Assembly: GCA_964530925.1 (NCBI GenBank)
Contig: CAZHBZ010000012.1
Location: forward strand, 1 to 16,083
Length of the DNA: 16,083 bases
Direction: 5' to 3'
From: LiPW-15 sp964530925
GTDB lineage: Bacteria > Patescibacteriota > Minisyncoccia > UBA6257 > 2-01-FULL-56-20
The notes under the pieces are model-generated. The model made no database searches. It was not told the origin of the DNA and saw nothing but the letters and a program-made list of their open reading frames with translations. A program made the position numbers and the translations under genes. Shown piece after piece: positions 1 through 7,807 of the stretch; the stretch's first letter is position 1, and the number at the start of each line of letters is the position of its first letter.

Positions 1-686
1 GAGTCATAGCCACGGGAAACAATCTCTCCCTCTCACCCCTCTACAATCCAAGCGGACTTGTGGGGTATTGGAACTTCGAGGAAGGGGTTGGGACGATTTC
101 TCCTGATAGATCCGGAAACGGAAATGACGGAACCTGGGCCGGGAGCGGGACACATTATTCGACTGGGAAGGTCGGGGGTTATGCGGCGCAGTTTAACGGA
201 ACTGACGATTGGATAATTATGCCGCCATCGTCAGTATTGGCGGCGAACGATATTACAATGCTTATTTGGGTGAATATCGCCGCTCAACCAGCAACACATA
301 CCGGAATTATTACAAACAAGAACGGCGCTGCTTATGGAATTAATTTAGCTATAAATTCTAATATGAATTTTGAGTCGTTTGTTTCGGACGGCTCATCGGG
401 GACGTATTTTTATGCCTCCGCGCCGGGGACATCCGGGATTAACGCGTGGCATTATCTCGCGGTGACTCACAGTTCAGCGGGGAGTAATAAGATATATTAC
501 AACGGTTTATATAGGGCTAGTTTGGATAAGGCTATCGGATATCAATCTACCGATGATAAGGTTGCGATAGGGGCATTTTATAATCCCGGAAACCTAAAAA
601 TTAATGGGTATATTGATGAGGTCAGAATATATAATAGAGTGCTTTCCGCCGCGGAAATAGCCGCGCTATATAACGCGACAAAGTAG
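1..686 (+). CDS. LamG (concanavalin A-like) domain surface protein, C-terminal part
   Basis: The reading frame is open to the left edge (first full codon at base 3), so this is the 3' end of a larger gene; about 227 residues are visible. The GTG at 60 is only an internal codon. The visible part is one LamG / concanavalin A-like lectin-glucanase domain: an opening LVGYWNFEEG strand, the DRSGNGNDGTW motif, a central ITMLIWVN strand, and the closing DEVRIYNRVLSAAEIAALY motif that ends most bacterial LamG domains. These beta-sandwich domains usually bind carbohydrate or serve as modules in large secreted or cell-surface proteins. No anchor, sortase motif or transmembrane segment follows the domain, so attachment or export signals would lie upstream of the window. 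The gene converges on the membrane-protein gene ending at 702, with 15 bases between and no visible terminator. The domain family is clear; ligand and full architecture are unknown. Confidence 0.85.
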   Translation, partial: VIATGNNLSLSPLYNPSGLVGYWNFEEGVGTISPDRSGNGNDGTWAGSGTHYSTGKVGGYAAQFNGTDDWIIMPPSSVLAANDITMLIWVNIAAQPATHTGIITNKNGAAYGINLAINSNMNFESFVSDGSSGTYFYASAPGTSGINAWHYLAVTHSSAGSNKIYYNGLYRASLDKAIGYQSTDDKVAIGAFYNPGNLKINGYIDEVRIYNRVLSAAEIAALYNATK

Positions 687-701
687 GAGAAGCAAAAAAG
701 A

Positions 702-1433
702 CTAATTTAGCTTTGGGAAGTGGGCCGGTTGCGGGTGGTTTGGATCGATTAGGCCCGGAATCCAGGAGAACAACGGCGCGGAAATCGCGGGTAGGAATAC
801 CATAAAAATATAGTGGTACCATTCGGGTTGTTTTGCGCCGCGTTCTTCCGCTCGAGGGAGAGAATAAGTCGGGAGGAATATCATAAGCCCATATACGAAT
901 ATCCAAAGTCCGAATTCCAAAAGATGCTGTGGTCCTCCAAAGGAAGCTTCCGCCAGCACTCCGCTGATCCCAAAGATCAGGAATGACGCGAATGGACTAA
1001 AGTTGTATCGGCTGAGGATGAATGCCCAGAAAATGAACGGCCCCACAAAATTAATCGCGCTATGGAAAAATACTGTATCAAAAAAATTCGCGGATGCGGT
1101 GATGTAGGTTTCTCCGATTTTCGCGCCGAAAACCGGCGCCAAATTTGTCATTGTTGTGGCAATCGACTCTTCGATGAGCGCTAAGAGGGTTGCGAAAATA
1201 ACAAATTTTAATTGATAGGGGAGTCGGATATCTAAAGTCGCCCTCCTAATGGGTTCGCGGAAATGGTACATCAGCCCGCCGCAAATTATGACCCAGAAGA
1301 TGATAACGCCCAATTCCATCATGGAGGCGGCGCGTAGCGCGGGGTTCTCAAAAGTTATCGCGGCTATCGCGAATGTGGAAATAAGAAGCCAGGTTCCGAG
1401 GAATATTATTAAAAGGCGTCTATTGTCTCGCAT
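702..1433 (-). CDS. Multi-pass integral membrane protein, function unknown
   Basis: 243 residues, strongly hydrophobic, with about seven likely membrane segments (near residues 6-25, 35-57, 74-92, 113-140, 147-162, 170-190 and 208-226) joined by short loops. Polar residues inside or at the edge of segments include a Glu-Glu pair (LLALIEESIATT), an HSAIN pair of His and Asn in the fourth segment, and an FGGPQH sequence. These recall the Glu-Glu, His and His/Asn sites of CPBP (CAAX-type) intramembrane proteases, but the EExxxR arginine is missing and spacing and order do not fit, so I do not assign that family. The start is the first ATG after a divergent promoter region shared with the M16 peptidase gene; the stretch before it is purine-rich without a clear SD. 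The reading frame is certain to be protein-like because of its ordered hydrophobic periodicity; the function is not recognised. Confidence 0.75.
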   Translation of the reverse strand: MRDNRRLLIIFLGTWLLISTFAIAAITFENPALRAASMMELGVIIFWVIICGGLMYHFREPIRRATLDIRLPYQLKFVIFATLLALIEESIATTMTNLAPVFGAKIGETYITASANFFDTVFFHSAINFVGPFIFWAFILSRYNFSPFASFLIFGISGVLAEASFGGPQHLLEFGLWIFVYGLMIFLPTYSLPRAEERGAKQPEWYHYIFMVFLPAISAPLFSWIPGLIDPNHPQPAHFPKLN

Positions 1434-1443
1434 CGTTTTTCTT

Positions 1444-1489
1444 TATGCTAACTATACTATTTCCCGCTTTATCTTTTCTAGGGTATATT
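1444..1489 (+). promoter_or_regulatory. Divergent promoter region with overlapping -10 boxes
   Basis: Between the divergent membrane-protein and M16 genes the sequence ACTATACTAT (1451-1460) reads as TATACT (1453-1458) on plus and TATAGT (1451-1456) on minus, so both strands offer a -10 hexamer at the same place. A further plus-strand TATATT (1484-1489) lies 6 bases before the M16 ATG and would give a leaderless transcript. No good -35 is visible for any of them, so the assignment is tentative. Confidence 0.35.
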
Positions 1490-1495
1490 TATCCC

Positions 1496-2758
1496 ATGGT
1501 TAAGAAATTTAAATTAAAAAACGGCCTCCGAGTCATTTTTGTTCCTCAGGCCGGTCCGACGGCGACGGCAATGGTTTTGGTTGAGGCCGGGAGCGAGTAT
1601 GAAACAAAGAAAATAAACGGACTTTCTCATTTTTTGGAACACCTTTGTTTTAAGGGGACCAAGAAGCGCCCCGAACCGGGAATGATCTCTCGGGAATTAG
1701 ATTCTCTGGGCGCGGAATCCAACGCGTTTACCAACCAAGAATATACAGGTTATTGGGCGAAGGTTCAAAAAAAGAATTTTGAGAAAATTTTGGAAATTAT
1801 CGCGGATCTTTATTTAAACCCGATATTTAATCCGAAAGAAATCGATAAGGAGAGGGGAGTAGTCATAGAGGAGTTGAATATGTATGAAGACACCCCTATG
1901 CGCAAGGTTGAAGAAATTTGGTACAACCTTGTTTATGGGGATCAGCCCGCGGGCTGGGATATCGGCGGCACGAAAAAACTGGTAAGCAACATAACCCGGG
2001 AAGAAATAATAAAATACCGATCCAAACATTATGTAGCGTCCAAGACGATTGTGGTTATCGCCGGGAATATAAGCGGAGCGAGGGCCAGAGCGCTCATCCA
2101 AAAATATTTCGGGAGCCTGCCAAAAACCACGCGCTTGAAGAAAGCGAAAACAAAAACTCCGGCAAAAGGACCGAAGGCAAGCGTTAAATTCAAAAAATCT
2201 GAACAGGACCACCTGGTTCTGGGCGTCCCCGGGTTTGATATTTTCGATAAGCGGCGCTATGCCCTTTATGTTTTGGCTTCGGTTTTGGGATATGGGATGA
2301 GTTCCAGGTTATTCCACAAGATCCGGGAGGAGCTTGGGGCTGCCTATTATGTTCGCGCCAATTCCAACGAGGCCCTAGATCACGGGGAGTTCTCTGTGGC
2401 AACGGGTACGGCGAACCCGAAAACGGAGGCGGTTATAGGGGCGATTCTTCGGGAGTTTTCCAGACTTAAGGAGGAGCTTGTGTCTCAGAAAGAGCTTAAG
2501 AAAGCCAAGGACATAATTATCTCCAGTATGGTTATGGGGCTTGAAACCTCCGACCAGTTGGCGAATTTTTACGGAATTCAGGAGATTTTAGCTGAGAAAC
2601 TCTTTTCCCCGGAAGAAATATCGAAGCGGGTCAGGGCAGTGACCGCGGAGGATGTTCGGGCTGTCGCGAGAGCGATATTTAAAAAGGAGAGGCTTAGTCT
2701 AGCCGTAATCGGTCCATACAAAGACGCGAGGAAGTTTAAGAAGCTGCTTTCGGTTTAG
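1496..2758 (+). CDS. M16 family zinc metallopeptidase (processing-peptidase-like)
   Basis: 420 residues from the ATG at 1496. An in-frame ATG at 1445 would add a 17-residue hydrophobic stretch, but conserved family sequence begins with KFKLKNGLRVIFV right after 1496, so the shorter form is preferred. The inverted zinc motif HxxEH is H45-F-L-E48-H49, and the third ligand glutamate (E125, in VVIEELNMYED) sits 76 residues after H49, as expected for catalytically competent M16 enzymes. The second, inactive-like half is present (AAYYVRANSNEALDHGEFSVATGT region). About 420 residues is the length of one-chain bacterial M16B peptidases, which act on short unfolded peptides, probably in the cytoplasm or envelope. 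No signal peptide is seen with the chosen start. No SD precedes the ATG. It is followed, after a 130-base gap containing a promoter-like inverted repeat, by the AI-2E-family gene. Confidence 0.93.
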   Translation: MVKKFKLKNGLRVIFVPQAGPTATAMVLVEAGSEYETKKINGLSHFLEHLCFKGTKKRPEPGMISRELDSLGAESNAFTNQEYTGYWAKVQKKNFEKILEIIADLYLNPIFNPKEIDKERGVVIEELNMYEDTPMRKVEEIWYNLVYGDQPAGWDIGGTKKLVSNITREEIIKYRSKHYVASKTIVVIAGNISGARARALIQKYFGSLPKTTRLKKAKTKTPAKGPKASVKFKKSEQDHLVLGVPGFDIFDKRRYALYVLASVLGYGMSSRLFHKIREELGAAYYVRANSNEALDHGEFSVATGTANPKTEAVIGAILREFSRLKEELVSQKELKKAKDIIISSMVMGLETSDQLANFYGIQEILAEKLFSPEEISKRVRAVTAEDVRAVARAIFKKERLSLAVIGPYKDARKFKKLLSV

Positions 2759-2827
2759 GAGTCAAACACGTAACCTTTTCGCGCGGGCGTGCGTTATGTA
2801 GGTGTGGACCAAGCTGAATCCACCGCA

Positions 2828-2868
2828 AAGCCTTGTATTGCCTTATGTTTAAAGGCATTATAAGGCTT
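2828..2868 (+). promoter_or_regulatory. Inverted repeat overlapping a putative promoter of the AI-2E-family gene
   Basis: Arms 2828-2844 (AAGCCTTGTATTGCCTT) and 2852-2868 (AAGGCATTATAAGGCTT) pair over 17 positions with one mismatch and one G:T, around a 7-base centre. The same bases contain TTGTAT (2833-2838), a 17-base spacer and CATTAT (2856-2861), a fair sigma-70-type pair with each hexamer in one arm. No T-run follows, so it is not a normal terminator. It could be an operator or simply a hairpin in the transcript from the M16 gene. The rest of 2759-2890 shows nothing recognisable. Confidence 0.4.
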
Positions 2869-2890
2869 AGATACATCTCCGATCGATTTT

Positions 2891-3904
2891 ATGGAAAAGA
2901 GGAATATAGAAATATCATGGGTCAGCCTCTGGCGGGTTTTTACTTTTTTAATATTCGCCGCGACGCTTTATCTGGGGCGAGAAATATTGCTCGGGCTTTT
3001 CGCGGCAATAGTTATTTCTTCGGGGCTAGACTTTATAGTTGATTTTTTGGAGAGGCGGAGGATTCCGAGAACCCTCGCCGTCATTTTGATATTTTTGGGT
3101 TTTATGCTGGCGGTAGCCGCGGTAATCTATCTCGTAATTCCTTTTATAGTCGCGGATTTGAACAGCGTTCTTGTTTCACTTAACAAATCCAAGCTTGGGG
3201 ATTGGCTCGGTCCGGCATTTAATCTAAAAGCTACGCAGTCTGTCGGCGCGCTTATCGATAAATTAACTTCTCAGATTTGGGGCGGGGATACGTCGCCCCT
3301 CGCTACACTCTCCGCGCTCTTGGGAGGATTGGGTCTCGCGATAGCGGTTATAATAATTTCTTTTTATCTGGCTATTAGCCGTGACGGGATAGAAAGATTT
3401 TTGCGCGCGGTAATGCCATTGGAGTACGAAGCGCCGGCGCTTTCGATTTATGAGCGCTCCAGAAAAAAAATCGGTTCTTGGTTTAGGACGCAGATATTAG
3501 CGAGCTTTATAATGGGAGTTTTGGTCTGGGTTTCCTTGGGGATACTTGGGTTAAAGCACGCCTTTATTATCGCGATGTTCGCGGCCGTCTTCGAGCTTGT
3601 TCCATTCGTCGGTCCAATACTTGCGGGAGCAATAGCCTTTATTTTTGCGCTTACAGCTTCTCCGGTCTTAGCGGTTTACACGCTTATAATTTTTTTGGTT
3701 CTCCATCAATTTGAGTCGCATGTTTTAGTCCCGCTTCTTACCCGACGTTCGGTGGGCTTGCATCCGGTAATCGTTATTGTGGCCTTGCTTATCGGCATAG
3801 AGACCGCCGGTCTTTTGGGCGCGATAATAGCGGTTCCAATGGCCGCCGTGCTTCAGGAGGTGTTGGAACATCGATCTTGGGGCAGGGTGCCGAGGCCGGA
3901 GTGA
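2891..3904 (+). CDS. AI-2E family membrane transporter / permease
   Basis: 337 residues. Two N-terminal membrane segments (near 15-30 and 33-48) and a pair near 61-85 are followed by a polar stretch of about 70 residues, and then four to five further segments, which is the layout of the AI-2E family (YhhQ/TqsA/PerM-like). Family-like sequence is seen in the SFYLAISRDGIERFLRA region, in FELVPFVGPILAG, and in the C-terminal HPVIVIVALLIG...LLGAIIAVPMAAVLQ stretch. Members have been linked to export of autoinducer-2 or to Na+/H+ antiport; which solute this one moves cannot be told. The ATG at 2891 has no SD. Isoleucine is read mostly by ATA (12 of the first 21 Ile codons), typical of the housekeeping genes here. 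metG starts 30 bases after its stop with no terminator between, so they are probably co-transcribed. Confidence 0.9.
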   Translation: MEKRNIEISWVSLWRVFTFLIFAATLYLGREILLGLFAAIVISSGLDFIVDFLERRRIPRTLAVILIFLGFMLAVAAVIYLVIPFIVADLNSVLVSLNKSKLGDWLGPAFNLKATQSVGALIDKLTSQIWGGDTSPLATLSALLGGLGLAIAVIIISFYLAISRDGIERFLRAVMPLEYEAPALSIYERSRKKIGSWFRTQILASFIMGVLVWVSLGILGLKHAFIIAMFAAVFELVPFVGPILAGAIAFIFALTASPVLAVYTLIIFLVLHQFESHVLVPLLTRRSVGLHPVIVIVALLIGIETAGLLGAIIAVPMAAVLQEVLEHRSWGRVPRPE

Positions 3905-3934
3905 ATATGTGTCGAATTTCGACTTCGCAATAAA

Positions 3935-5386
3935 ATGCCCAAGAATTTTTATTTAACAACAACCCTTCCGTATGTGAATGCGGCGCCGCACATCGGTTTT
4001 GCGCTGGAAATCGTGCAAGCGGATATCATCTGCCGCTACCATAAGCTTCTGGGCGAGAGCGTGATTTTTAATACCGGAACGGACGAGCACGGGGCGAAGA
4101 TATACGCGAAAGCTTTGGAAGAGGGGAAGAGTCCTCAGGCGTATGTGGATGAATACGCCGAGAAATTTAAGCTTCTTCGCGACGCGCTCAATTTGGATTA
4201 CACAAATTTTATAAGAACTACGGACTCGCATCACATAAGCGCGGCTCAGGAGTTTTGGAAGCTCTGCGACAAAAACGGGTATATCTATAAAGGTTCCTAT
4301 AAGATCAAGTATTGCGTGGGTTGTGAGCTCGAAAAAACCGAGTCCGAGCTTGTAGATGATAAATGTCCGATACATCCGAATCTGACAATTGAGGAGATTG
4401 AAGAAGAAAACTATTTCTTTAAGTTTTCGGCGTTCCAGCAAAAACTTTTGGATCTCTACAAAGATTATCCGGATTTCGTTCTGCCAGCGCATCGGTTGAC
4501 CGAGATAAAGAATTTTGTGACGGAAGGGACTAAGGATTTCAGCATTTCACGACTCGCTTCCAAGATGCCCTGGGGCATTCCTGTGCCGGGGGATGGGACG
4601 CAGGTCATGTACGTTTGGTTTGACGCGCTTATCAATTATATTTCCACTCTGGGCTGGCCTGAGGACGGGGAAGCCTTCGAGAATTTTTGGGGGACTTTGA
4701 GCGAGCCGAATGCCGTTCAAATCGCCGGCAAAGACAATTTGCGCCAGCAATCTTCTATGTGGCAGGCAATGCTTATGGCCGCGGGATTGCCGACTTCCCG
4801 GAAGATATTGATACACGGATTCATTACAAGCGGCGGAGAAAAAATGAGCAAGAGTTTGGGGAATGTTGTGGATCCTCTCGCGATAGCCAAGGATTATGGC
4901 GCGGACGCTTTGCGCTACTGGCTCTCTAGGGAGATGCCGACTTTTGAAGACGGGGATTTCACGCTCGAAAAATTTAAGGACGCGTATAACGCGAATCTCG
5001 CGAACGGCCTTGGGAATCTCGCGAGCCGGGTGATGAAAATGGCGTCCTCGAACGGGGTTAAGTATGACGCTTCACTTAAAATATCCGAAGCGGAAGAGGC
5101 GCGGAACGTCTTCGCGAAAGCGATGGAAAATTTTGAGATAAAGACCGCCGCTGATTCGGCCTGGTCTTTGATTTCCTGGGCTGACGGTTATATTCAAAAA
5201 GAAGAGCCTTTTAAGAAAATAAAGATAGATAGAGAAGCCGCGGAAAAAGATATTCAGAAACTTGTTTCCGGATTAAAAATAATCGCCGAACTTCTGACGC
5301 CGGTTTTGCCGGAAACCTGCGGGAAAATACTTTCCGCGATAGAAAGCGGAGCGGAGGTTCCGCCTCTTTTCCCGCGGATAACATAG
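3935..5386 (+). CDS. metG: Methionyl-tRNA synthetase, short form
   Basis: 483 residues. Class Ia synthetase that charges tRNA-Met in the cytoplasm. The HIGH-type motif is H19-I-G-F22 and the KMSKS loop is exact at 303-307 (GEKMSKSLGNVVDP). A zinc-binding insert reads YCVGCE ... KCPIHP, that is C-x2-C and C-x2-H, like the single-knuckle type of Thermus thermophilus MetRS. FVTEGTKDFSISR and MYVWFDALINYISTLGW are further family signatures. The helical anticodon-binding domain occupies roughly 340-470. The protein ends there: the C-terminal Trbp111/EMAP-II-like dimerisation domain of longer MetRS proteins is absent, as in many reduced genomes. Between the AI-2E-family stop and this ATG is a small GTCGA-att-TCGAC hairpin; no SD is visible. 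A hairpin follows the stop (5397-5415). Confidence 0.97.
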   Translation: MPKNFYLTTTLPYVNAAPHIGFALEIVQADIICRYHKLLGESVIFNTGTDEHGAKIYAKALEEGKSPQAYVDEYAEKFKLLRDALNLDYTNFIRTTDSHHISAAQEFWKLCDKNGYIYKGSYKIKYCVGCELEKTESELVDDKCPIHPNLTIEEIEEENYFFKFSAFQQKLLDLYKDYPDFVLPAHRLTEIKNFVTEGTKDFSISRLASKMPWGIPVPGDGTQVMYVWFDALINYISTLGWPEDGEAFENFWGTLSEPNAVQIAGKDNLRQQSSMWQAMLMAAGLPTSRKILIHGFITSGGEKMSKSLGNVVDPLAIAKDYGADALRYWLSREMPTFEDGDFTLEKFKDAYNANLANGLGNLASRVMKMASSNGVKYDASLKISEAEEARNVFAKAMENFEIKTAADSAWSLISWADGYIQKEEPFKKIKIDREAAEKDIQKLVSGLKIIAELLTPVLPETCGKILSAIESGAEVPPLFPRIT

Positions 5387-5415
5387 CAAATAAAAACCCG
5401 GGCTCTTGGCCCGGG
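5386..5415 (-). terminator. Rho-independent terminator between convergent metG and HAD genes
   Basis: CCCGGGC (5397-5403), loop TCTTG, GCCCGGG (5409-5415). On the minus strand the hairpin is followed by TTTTTATTTGC, so it best serves the HAD gene; on plus only AATTTG follows, so it may act weakly for metG. Confidence 0.8.
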
Positions 5416-5422
5416 AATTTGT

Positions 5423-6097
5423 TCAGACGAGAATTTCTTTTATCGTGCCGAGGGAGGGGATGGTGATGTCGGCGTTGGCCGCGCGGACCATTTCGTCGGT
5501 ATTGTATCCGCCCAAAACGGCAACTGTCCGGAAGCCGGCCATTTTCGCCGAAGTTATACCGTCGTATGTGTCATCGACATAGACGCAGCTTCTCGGTTCG
5601 ACTCGAAATCCAGATGGAAGCGACTTCAGGGCGTTGAACTTCCCGTCCTTTCCGAAGACGCTTGCCACGTGATCGAAATATGACCGGATTTGAAACTGGC
5701 GCAGGCGCGCGTCAAGGATGCTGGGTTCTTCGGCGCTGACTATGCCGGTGAGGACTCTTTTGTCGCTTAGGGCGCGCAAGATACTTTTCGCTCCTTCGGC
5801 CAGCTTTACCGCTTCCCAATTTTCGGAAAGGTAGGCGTTGCGGATGCGATTCAGCTTTGCCGTGATAGCGCGCCGGCCATCTTCGGTTTCGGGTTTTGGA
5901 ATGCCATGACGGAAGTAGAACTCCATGTAGTTGGCGCTGATTTCCCGCCGGACAACATCTTCCGGGGGGATGTTAAGCCCGAAGAAGGTAAAAATGGCCC
6001 TGATGGCTCCGTAGGACACCGGCCAGTCGGGGACGAGAGTGCCGTTCCAATCGAAAACGAACATTTGAATGCGGGGCGCGATTCCGTCGAGTCGCAT
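5423..6097 (-). CDS. HAD superfamily hydrolase (phosphatase-like)
   Basis: 224 residues. The four HAD motifs are present in order: motif I FVFDWNGTL near residue 14 with the nucleophile Asp and an Asn in place of the usual second Asp, motif II GIVSAEE with its Ser, motif III lysine in GKDGK, and motif IV VYVDDTYDGITSAKMAG with the Mg-binding aspartates. A helical cap lies between motifs I and II (about 25-105), the subfamily I arrangement of phosphoglycolate-phosphatase-like enzymes. DxNGT replaces the general acid/base Asp; such variants are known among HAD proteins, and their activity and substrate cannot be inferred here. A strong SD (AAGGAGG, 5 bases before the ATG) fixes the start. Isoleucine ATA is rare (3 of about 18), unlike the flanking housekeeping genes. 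It lies downstream of the HD gene on the same strand but has its own promoter candidate. Confidence 0.88.
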   Translation of the reverse strand: MRLDGIAPRIQMFVFDWNGTLVPDWPVSYGAIRAIFTFFGLNIPPEDVVRREISANYMEFYFRHGIPKPETEDGRRAITAKLNRIRNAYLSENWEAVKLAEGAKSILRALSDKRVLTGIVSAEEPSILDARLRQFQIRSYFDHVASVFGKDGKFNALKSLPSGFRVEPRSCVYVDDTYDGITSAKMAGFRTVAVLGGYNTDEMVRAANADITIPSLGTIKEILV

Positions 6098-6132
6098 AGA
6101 ACCCTCCTTTTCTAAGTCATTGAACTGGCCTC

Positions 6133-6162
6133 ATATTACTAAAAGTTTCCGCAGAAAAGCAA
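6133..6162 (-). promoter_or_regulatory. Putative promoter of the HAD gene
   Basis: On the minus strand TTGCTT (6162-6157), an 18-base spacer and TAATAT (6138-6133). Transcription would start near 6126, leaving a leader of about 30 bases that contains the AAGGAGG ribosome-binding site. I see no clear terminator for the HD gene in 6098-6221, so read-through from upstream is also possible. Confidence 0.45.
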
Positions 6163-6221
6163 ATAGCGCGTTAAGCCGCCAGTTTTTTTGGTTCCGTTCT
6201 GCCTCGTAGACAGATGACGAT

Positions 6222-7508
6222 TTACGCGGCGGATTCAAAAAGGAGATCTAATATCTTTTTAGAAAGAGACCGGTCGCTCAAAATATCCCGGTATTTTTCC
6301 GTGGTGCAGATGCGGAAAGCCGCGTAAGATTTGGAAATTTCTTCAAGATTTTTGAAATGCGCGGGGAAGCGCTCCATAAGAGACAGGTGGGTTCCGCGCT
6401 CGGAATAAACCTTTATATCTTTGGATTTAAATCTCCAGGCGTTGAAGACCGGTACGGCAAGGATTTCTTCAAACGGAATGCCCGAAAGTTCCGCTATCCT
6501 TTGCTCCAGAGCTTCAAGGCCTTTTTGGTTTTTCGGATTTAGCTTGGAGTCTATCAGGCGTTCCATATCTTTAGTATCCAGTCCGACGACCGCAATGCTT
6601 TTTCCGGTGGGGTTGTAAGAGTCCGTAAAATCTTTATGGCGAAGAGTTATGGCCTCGCGGAAAAGATCGCGGCGCTTAAAATGGTCGTAAAGAGTTTTGG
6701 CAACCGGATTTTCCGACGCGCGGACTATGCCAATAAGCTCCCCGTCGGTCAGGCTTCCCAAATCGCTCGCAGAAAGCTCTCCCGCGAGGATGGAGTGATA
6801 GACGGTTTTCTGAAGCATTCTTTGAGCGATAACCGAGGCTTTTCTCAGATATACATTTTTATACATCTTTAGATAAAAGTTTTGGACCTCAATGGCGTTA
6901 TCTACCACTTTTTCATCTATCATCAGTTCGCCATCCACGAAATAAATATGTTTTCGAAGATAATCGATGCCGGATGGACGGCTGAGAATCGTATTCAATC
7001 CGTCTCGCTCCAGGTAATCCAGCTTCTCCATGCCGATATTTTTGTCGTGGACGGCAAGGTATAAGGAATCTTCATGCCGAGCGAGTTTTAGGACGGCTTC
7101 CGGGTCGGCTCCGGTGGCTTCGATTTGCTTCGATAGTTTTTGGATGAGATCCGCGCTCATCTCGTCGTTGTCTTTGGCGCAGAGTTCTTCGGTCACGTGC
7201 GAGAAAGCCGGATGTCCTATGTCGTGATAGAGGGCATAGGCGGAAAGCGCCTTGGCTTGCGATCCGTTTATGAGTCCCAATCCAAGCCAAAGGTTGGCAA
7301 GTTCGCGAGTGGCATTATAAGCGCCCAAGGAGTGAGCTTTTCTTGTGTGAGTCGCGGAAGGGAAGATAAAATGGGCAAGGCCAAGTTGCTTTTTTTCACC
7401 CAGAGACTGGAACTCTTCCGTCTCCACCATCGGAAGCATTGGGCGAATGTCGAAGATGCCGTAAACCGGGTCTGCTATAACTTTTGGGGTATATATCTTT
7501 TGAGTCAT
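6222..7508 (-). CDS. HD-domain phosphohydrolase (COG1078 / dNTPase-like)
   Basis: 428 residues from the ATG at 7508. The longer frame from 7592 adds 28 residues without family character, while conserved sequence starts with KVIADPVYGIFDIRP, so 7508 is preferred. The pattern is that of the COG1078 HD phosphohydrolases related to SAMHD1 and dGTP triphosphohydrolases: DPVYG, then HTRKAHSLGAYN (H59), YHDIGHPAFSH (H95-D96, with H99), and MEKLDYLERD (D164), supplying the H...HD...D metal site. Members hydrolyse nucleotide phosphates, often dNTPs; the substrate here is unproven. The lysine-rich C-terminal half (residues 170-428) is less conserved. ATA codons are frequent from the start (KIY, VIA). 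No SD is seen; TAGGGT lies 8 bases before the ATG with TTCGCA 16 bases further up, so initiation may be leaderless. The RRM promoter diverges from it, starting at 7600. Confidence 0.88.
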   Translation of the reverse strand: MTQKIYTPKVIADPVYGIFDIRPMLPMVETEEFQSLGEKKQLGLAHFIFPSATHTRKAHSLGAYNATRELANLWLGLGLINGSQAKALSAYALYHDIGHPAFSHVTEELCAKDNDEMSADLIQKLSKQIEATGADPEAVLKLARHEDSLYLAVHDKNIGMEKLDYLERDGLNTILSRPSGIDYLRKHIYFVDGELMIDEKVVDNAIEVQNFYLKMYKNVYLRKASVIAQRMLQKTVYHSILAGELSASDLGSLTDGELIGIVRASENPVAKTLYDHFKRRDLFREAITLRHKDFTDSYNPTGKSIAVVGLDTKDMERLIDSKLNPKNQKGLEALEQRIAELSGIPFEEILAVPVFNAWRFKSKDIKVYSERGTHLSLMERFPAHFKNLEEISKSYAAFRICTTEKYRDILSDRSLSKKILDLLFESAA

Positions 7509-7516
7509 CTTGGATA

Positions 7517-7544
7517 ACCCTACTTTAGGACAATAGCTTGCGAA
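7517..7544 (-). promoter_or_regulatory. Putative promoter of the HD gene
   Basis: On minus, TTCGCA (7544-7539), 16-base spacer, TAGGGT (7522-7517), then 8 bases to the ATG at 7508. The match is modest, but its closeness to the start agrees with the leaderless pattern of other SD-less genes in this window. Confidence 0.3.
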
Positions 7545-7599
7545 ATGTAAAGAAGGGAATTTCCCAGGGGAAGGCGTCAAGGAGGAGTTCACGACCTGG

Positions 7600-7627
7600 T
7601 TGACAAATCCTTATCGTATGTTATACT
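7600..7627 (+). promoter_or_regulatory. Strong sigma-70-type promoter of the RRM gene
   Basis: TTGACA (7600-7605), 16-base spacer and TATACT (7622-7627), the latter preceded by TGT, an extended -10 (TGTTATACT). This is the best promoter in the window. Start of transcription is expected near 7634, about 174 bases before the RRM ATG. Confidence 0.85.
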
Positions 7628-7647
7628 CTAAACGTCCCTGTAATTTT

Positions 7648-7720
7648 CCCTCGCTCAGCAAAAAAGTTGTTTCACTTCTCCGATTGCGGAAATGATAATG
7701 AGTTTTTTGCCGAGTGAGGG
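7648..7720 (+). promoter_or_regulatory. Long structured 5' leader hairpin of the RRM gene
   Basis: CCCTCGCTCAGCAAAAAA (7648-7665) pairs with TTTTTTGCCGAGTGAGGG (7703-7720): 18 positions with one A:C mismatch and one G:U. The 37-base loop holds a smaller TCCG-attg-CGGA hairpin. A further CTAAG-cgg-CTTAG hairpin lies downstream (about 7755-7767), and an SD-like TAAGG ends 7 bases before the ATG. A long leader with stable structure before an RNA-binding protein gene suggests temperature or protein-dependent control, as in cold-shock mRNAs; that role is inference. Confidence 0.6.
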
Positions 7721-7807
7721 ATTAAAATAAATTTGTATGCACATGTAAGTTCAGCTAAGCGGCTTAGAGGTGCGCGGTCGAACAGGGTAAATCAGTAAGG
7801 CTCGTTA

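Noticed and set aside
702..1433. CPBP (CAAX-type) intramembrane protease
   Set aside because: A Glu-Glu pair and His/Asn residues lie in membrane segments, but the EExxxR arginine is absent and the FxxxH and HxxxN sites are not in the right order or spacing.
1445..1495. Longer M16 peptidase start with hydrophobic lead peptide
   Set aside because: The added 17 residues overlap the promoter region and lack a basic start or cleavage site, and the conserved M16 sequence begins right after 1496.
4310..4380. Damaged zinc knuckle in MetRS (CPIH instead of CPxC)
   Set aside because: C-x2-C with C-x2-H is a normal variant, as in Thermus thermophilus MetRS, so it is not an oddity.
7509..7592. Longer HD protein start at 7592
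   Set aside because: The 28 extra residues have no family character, and a promoter-like sequence lies inside them.
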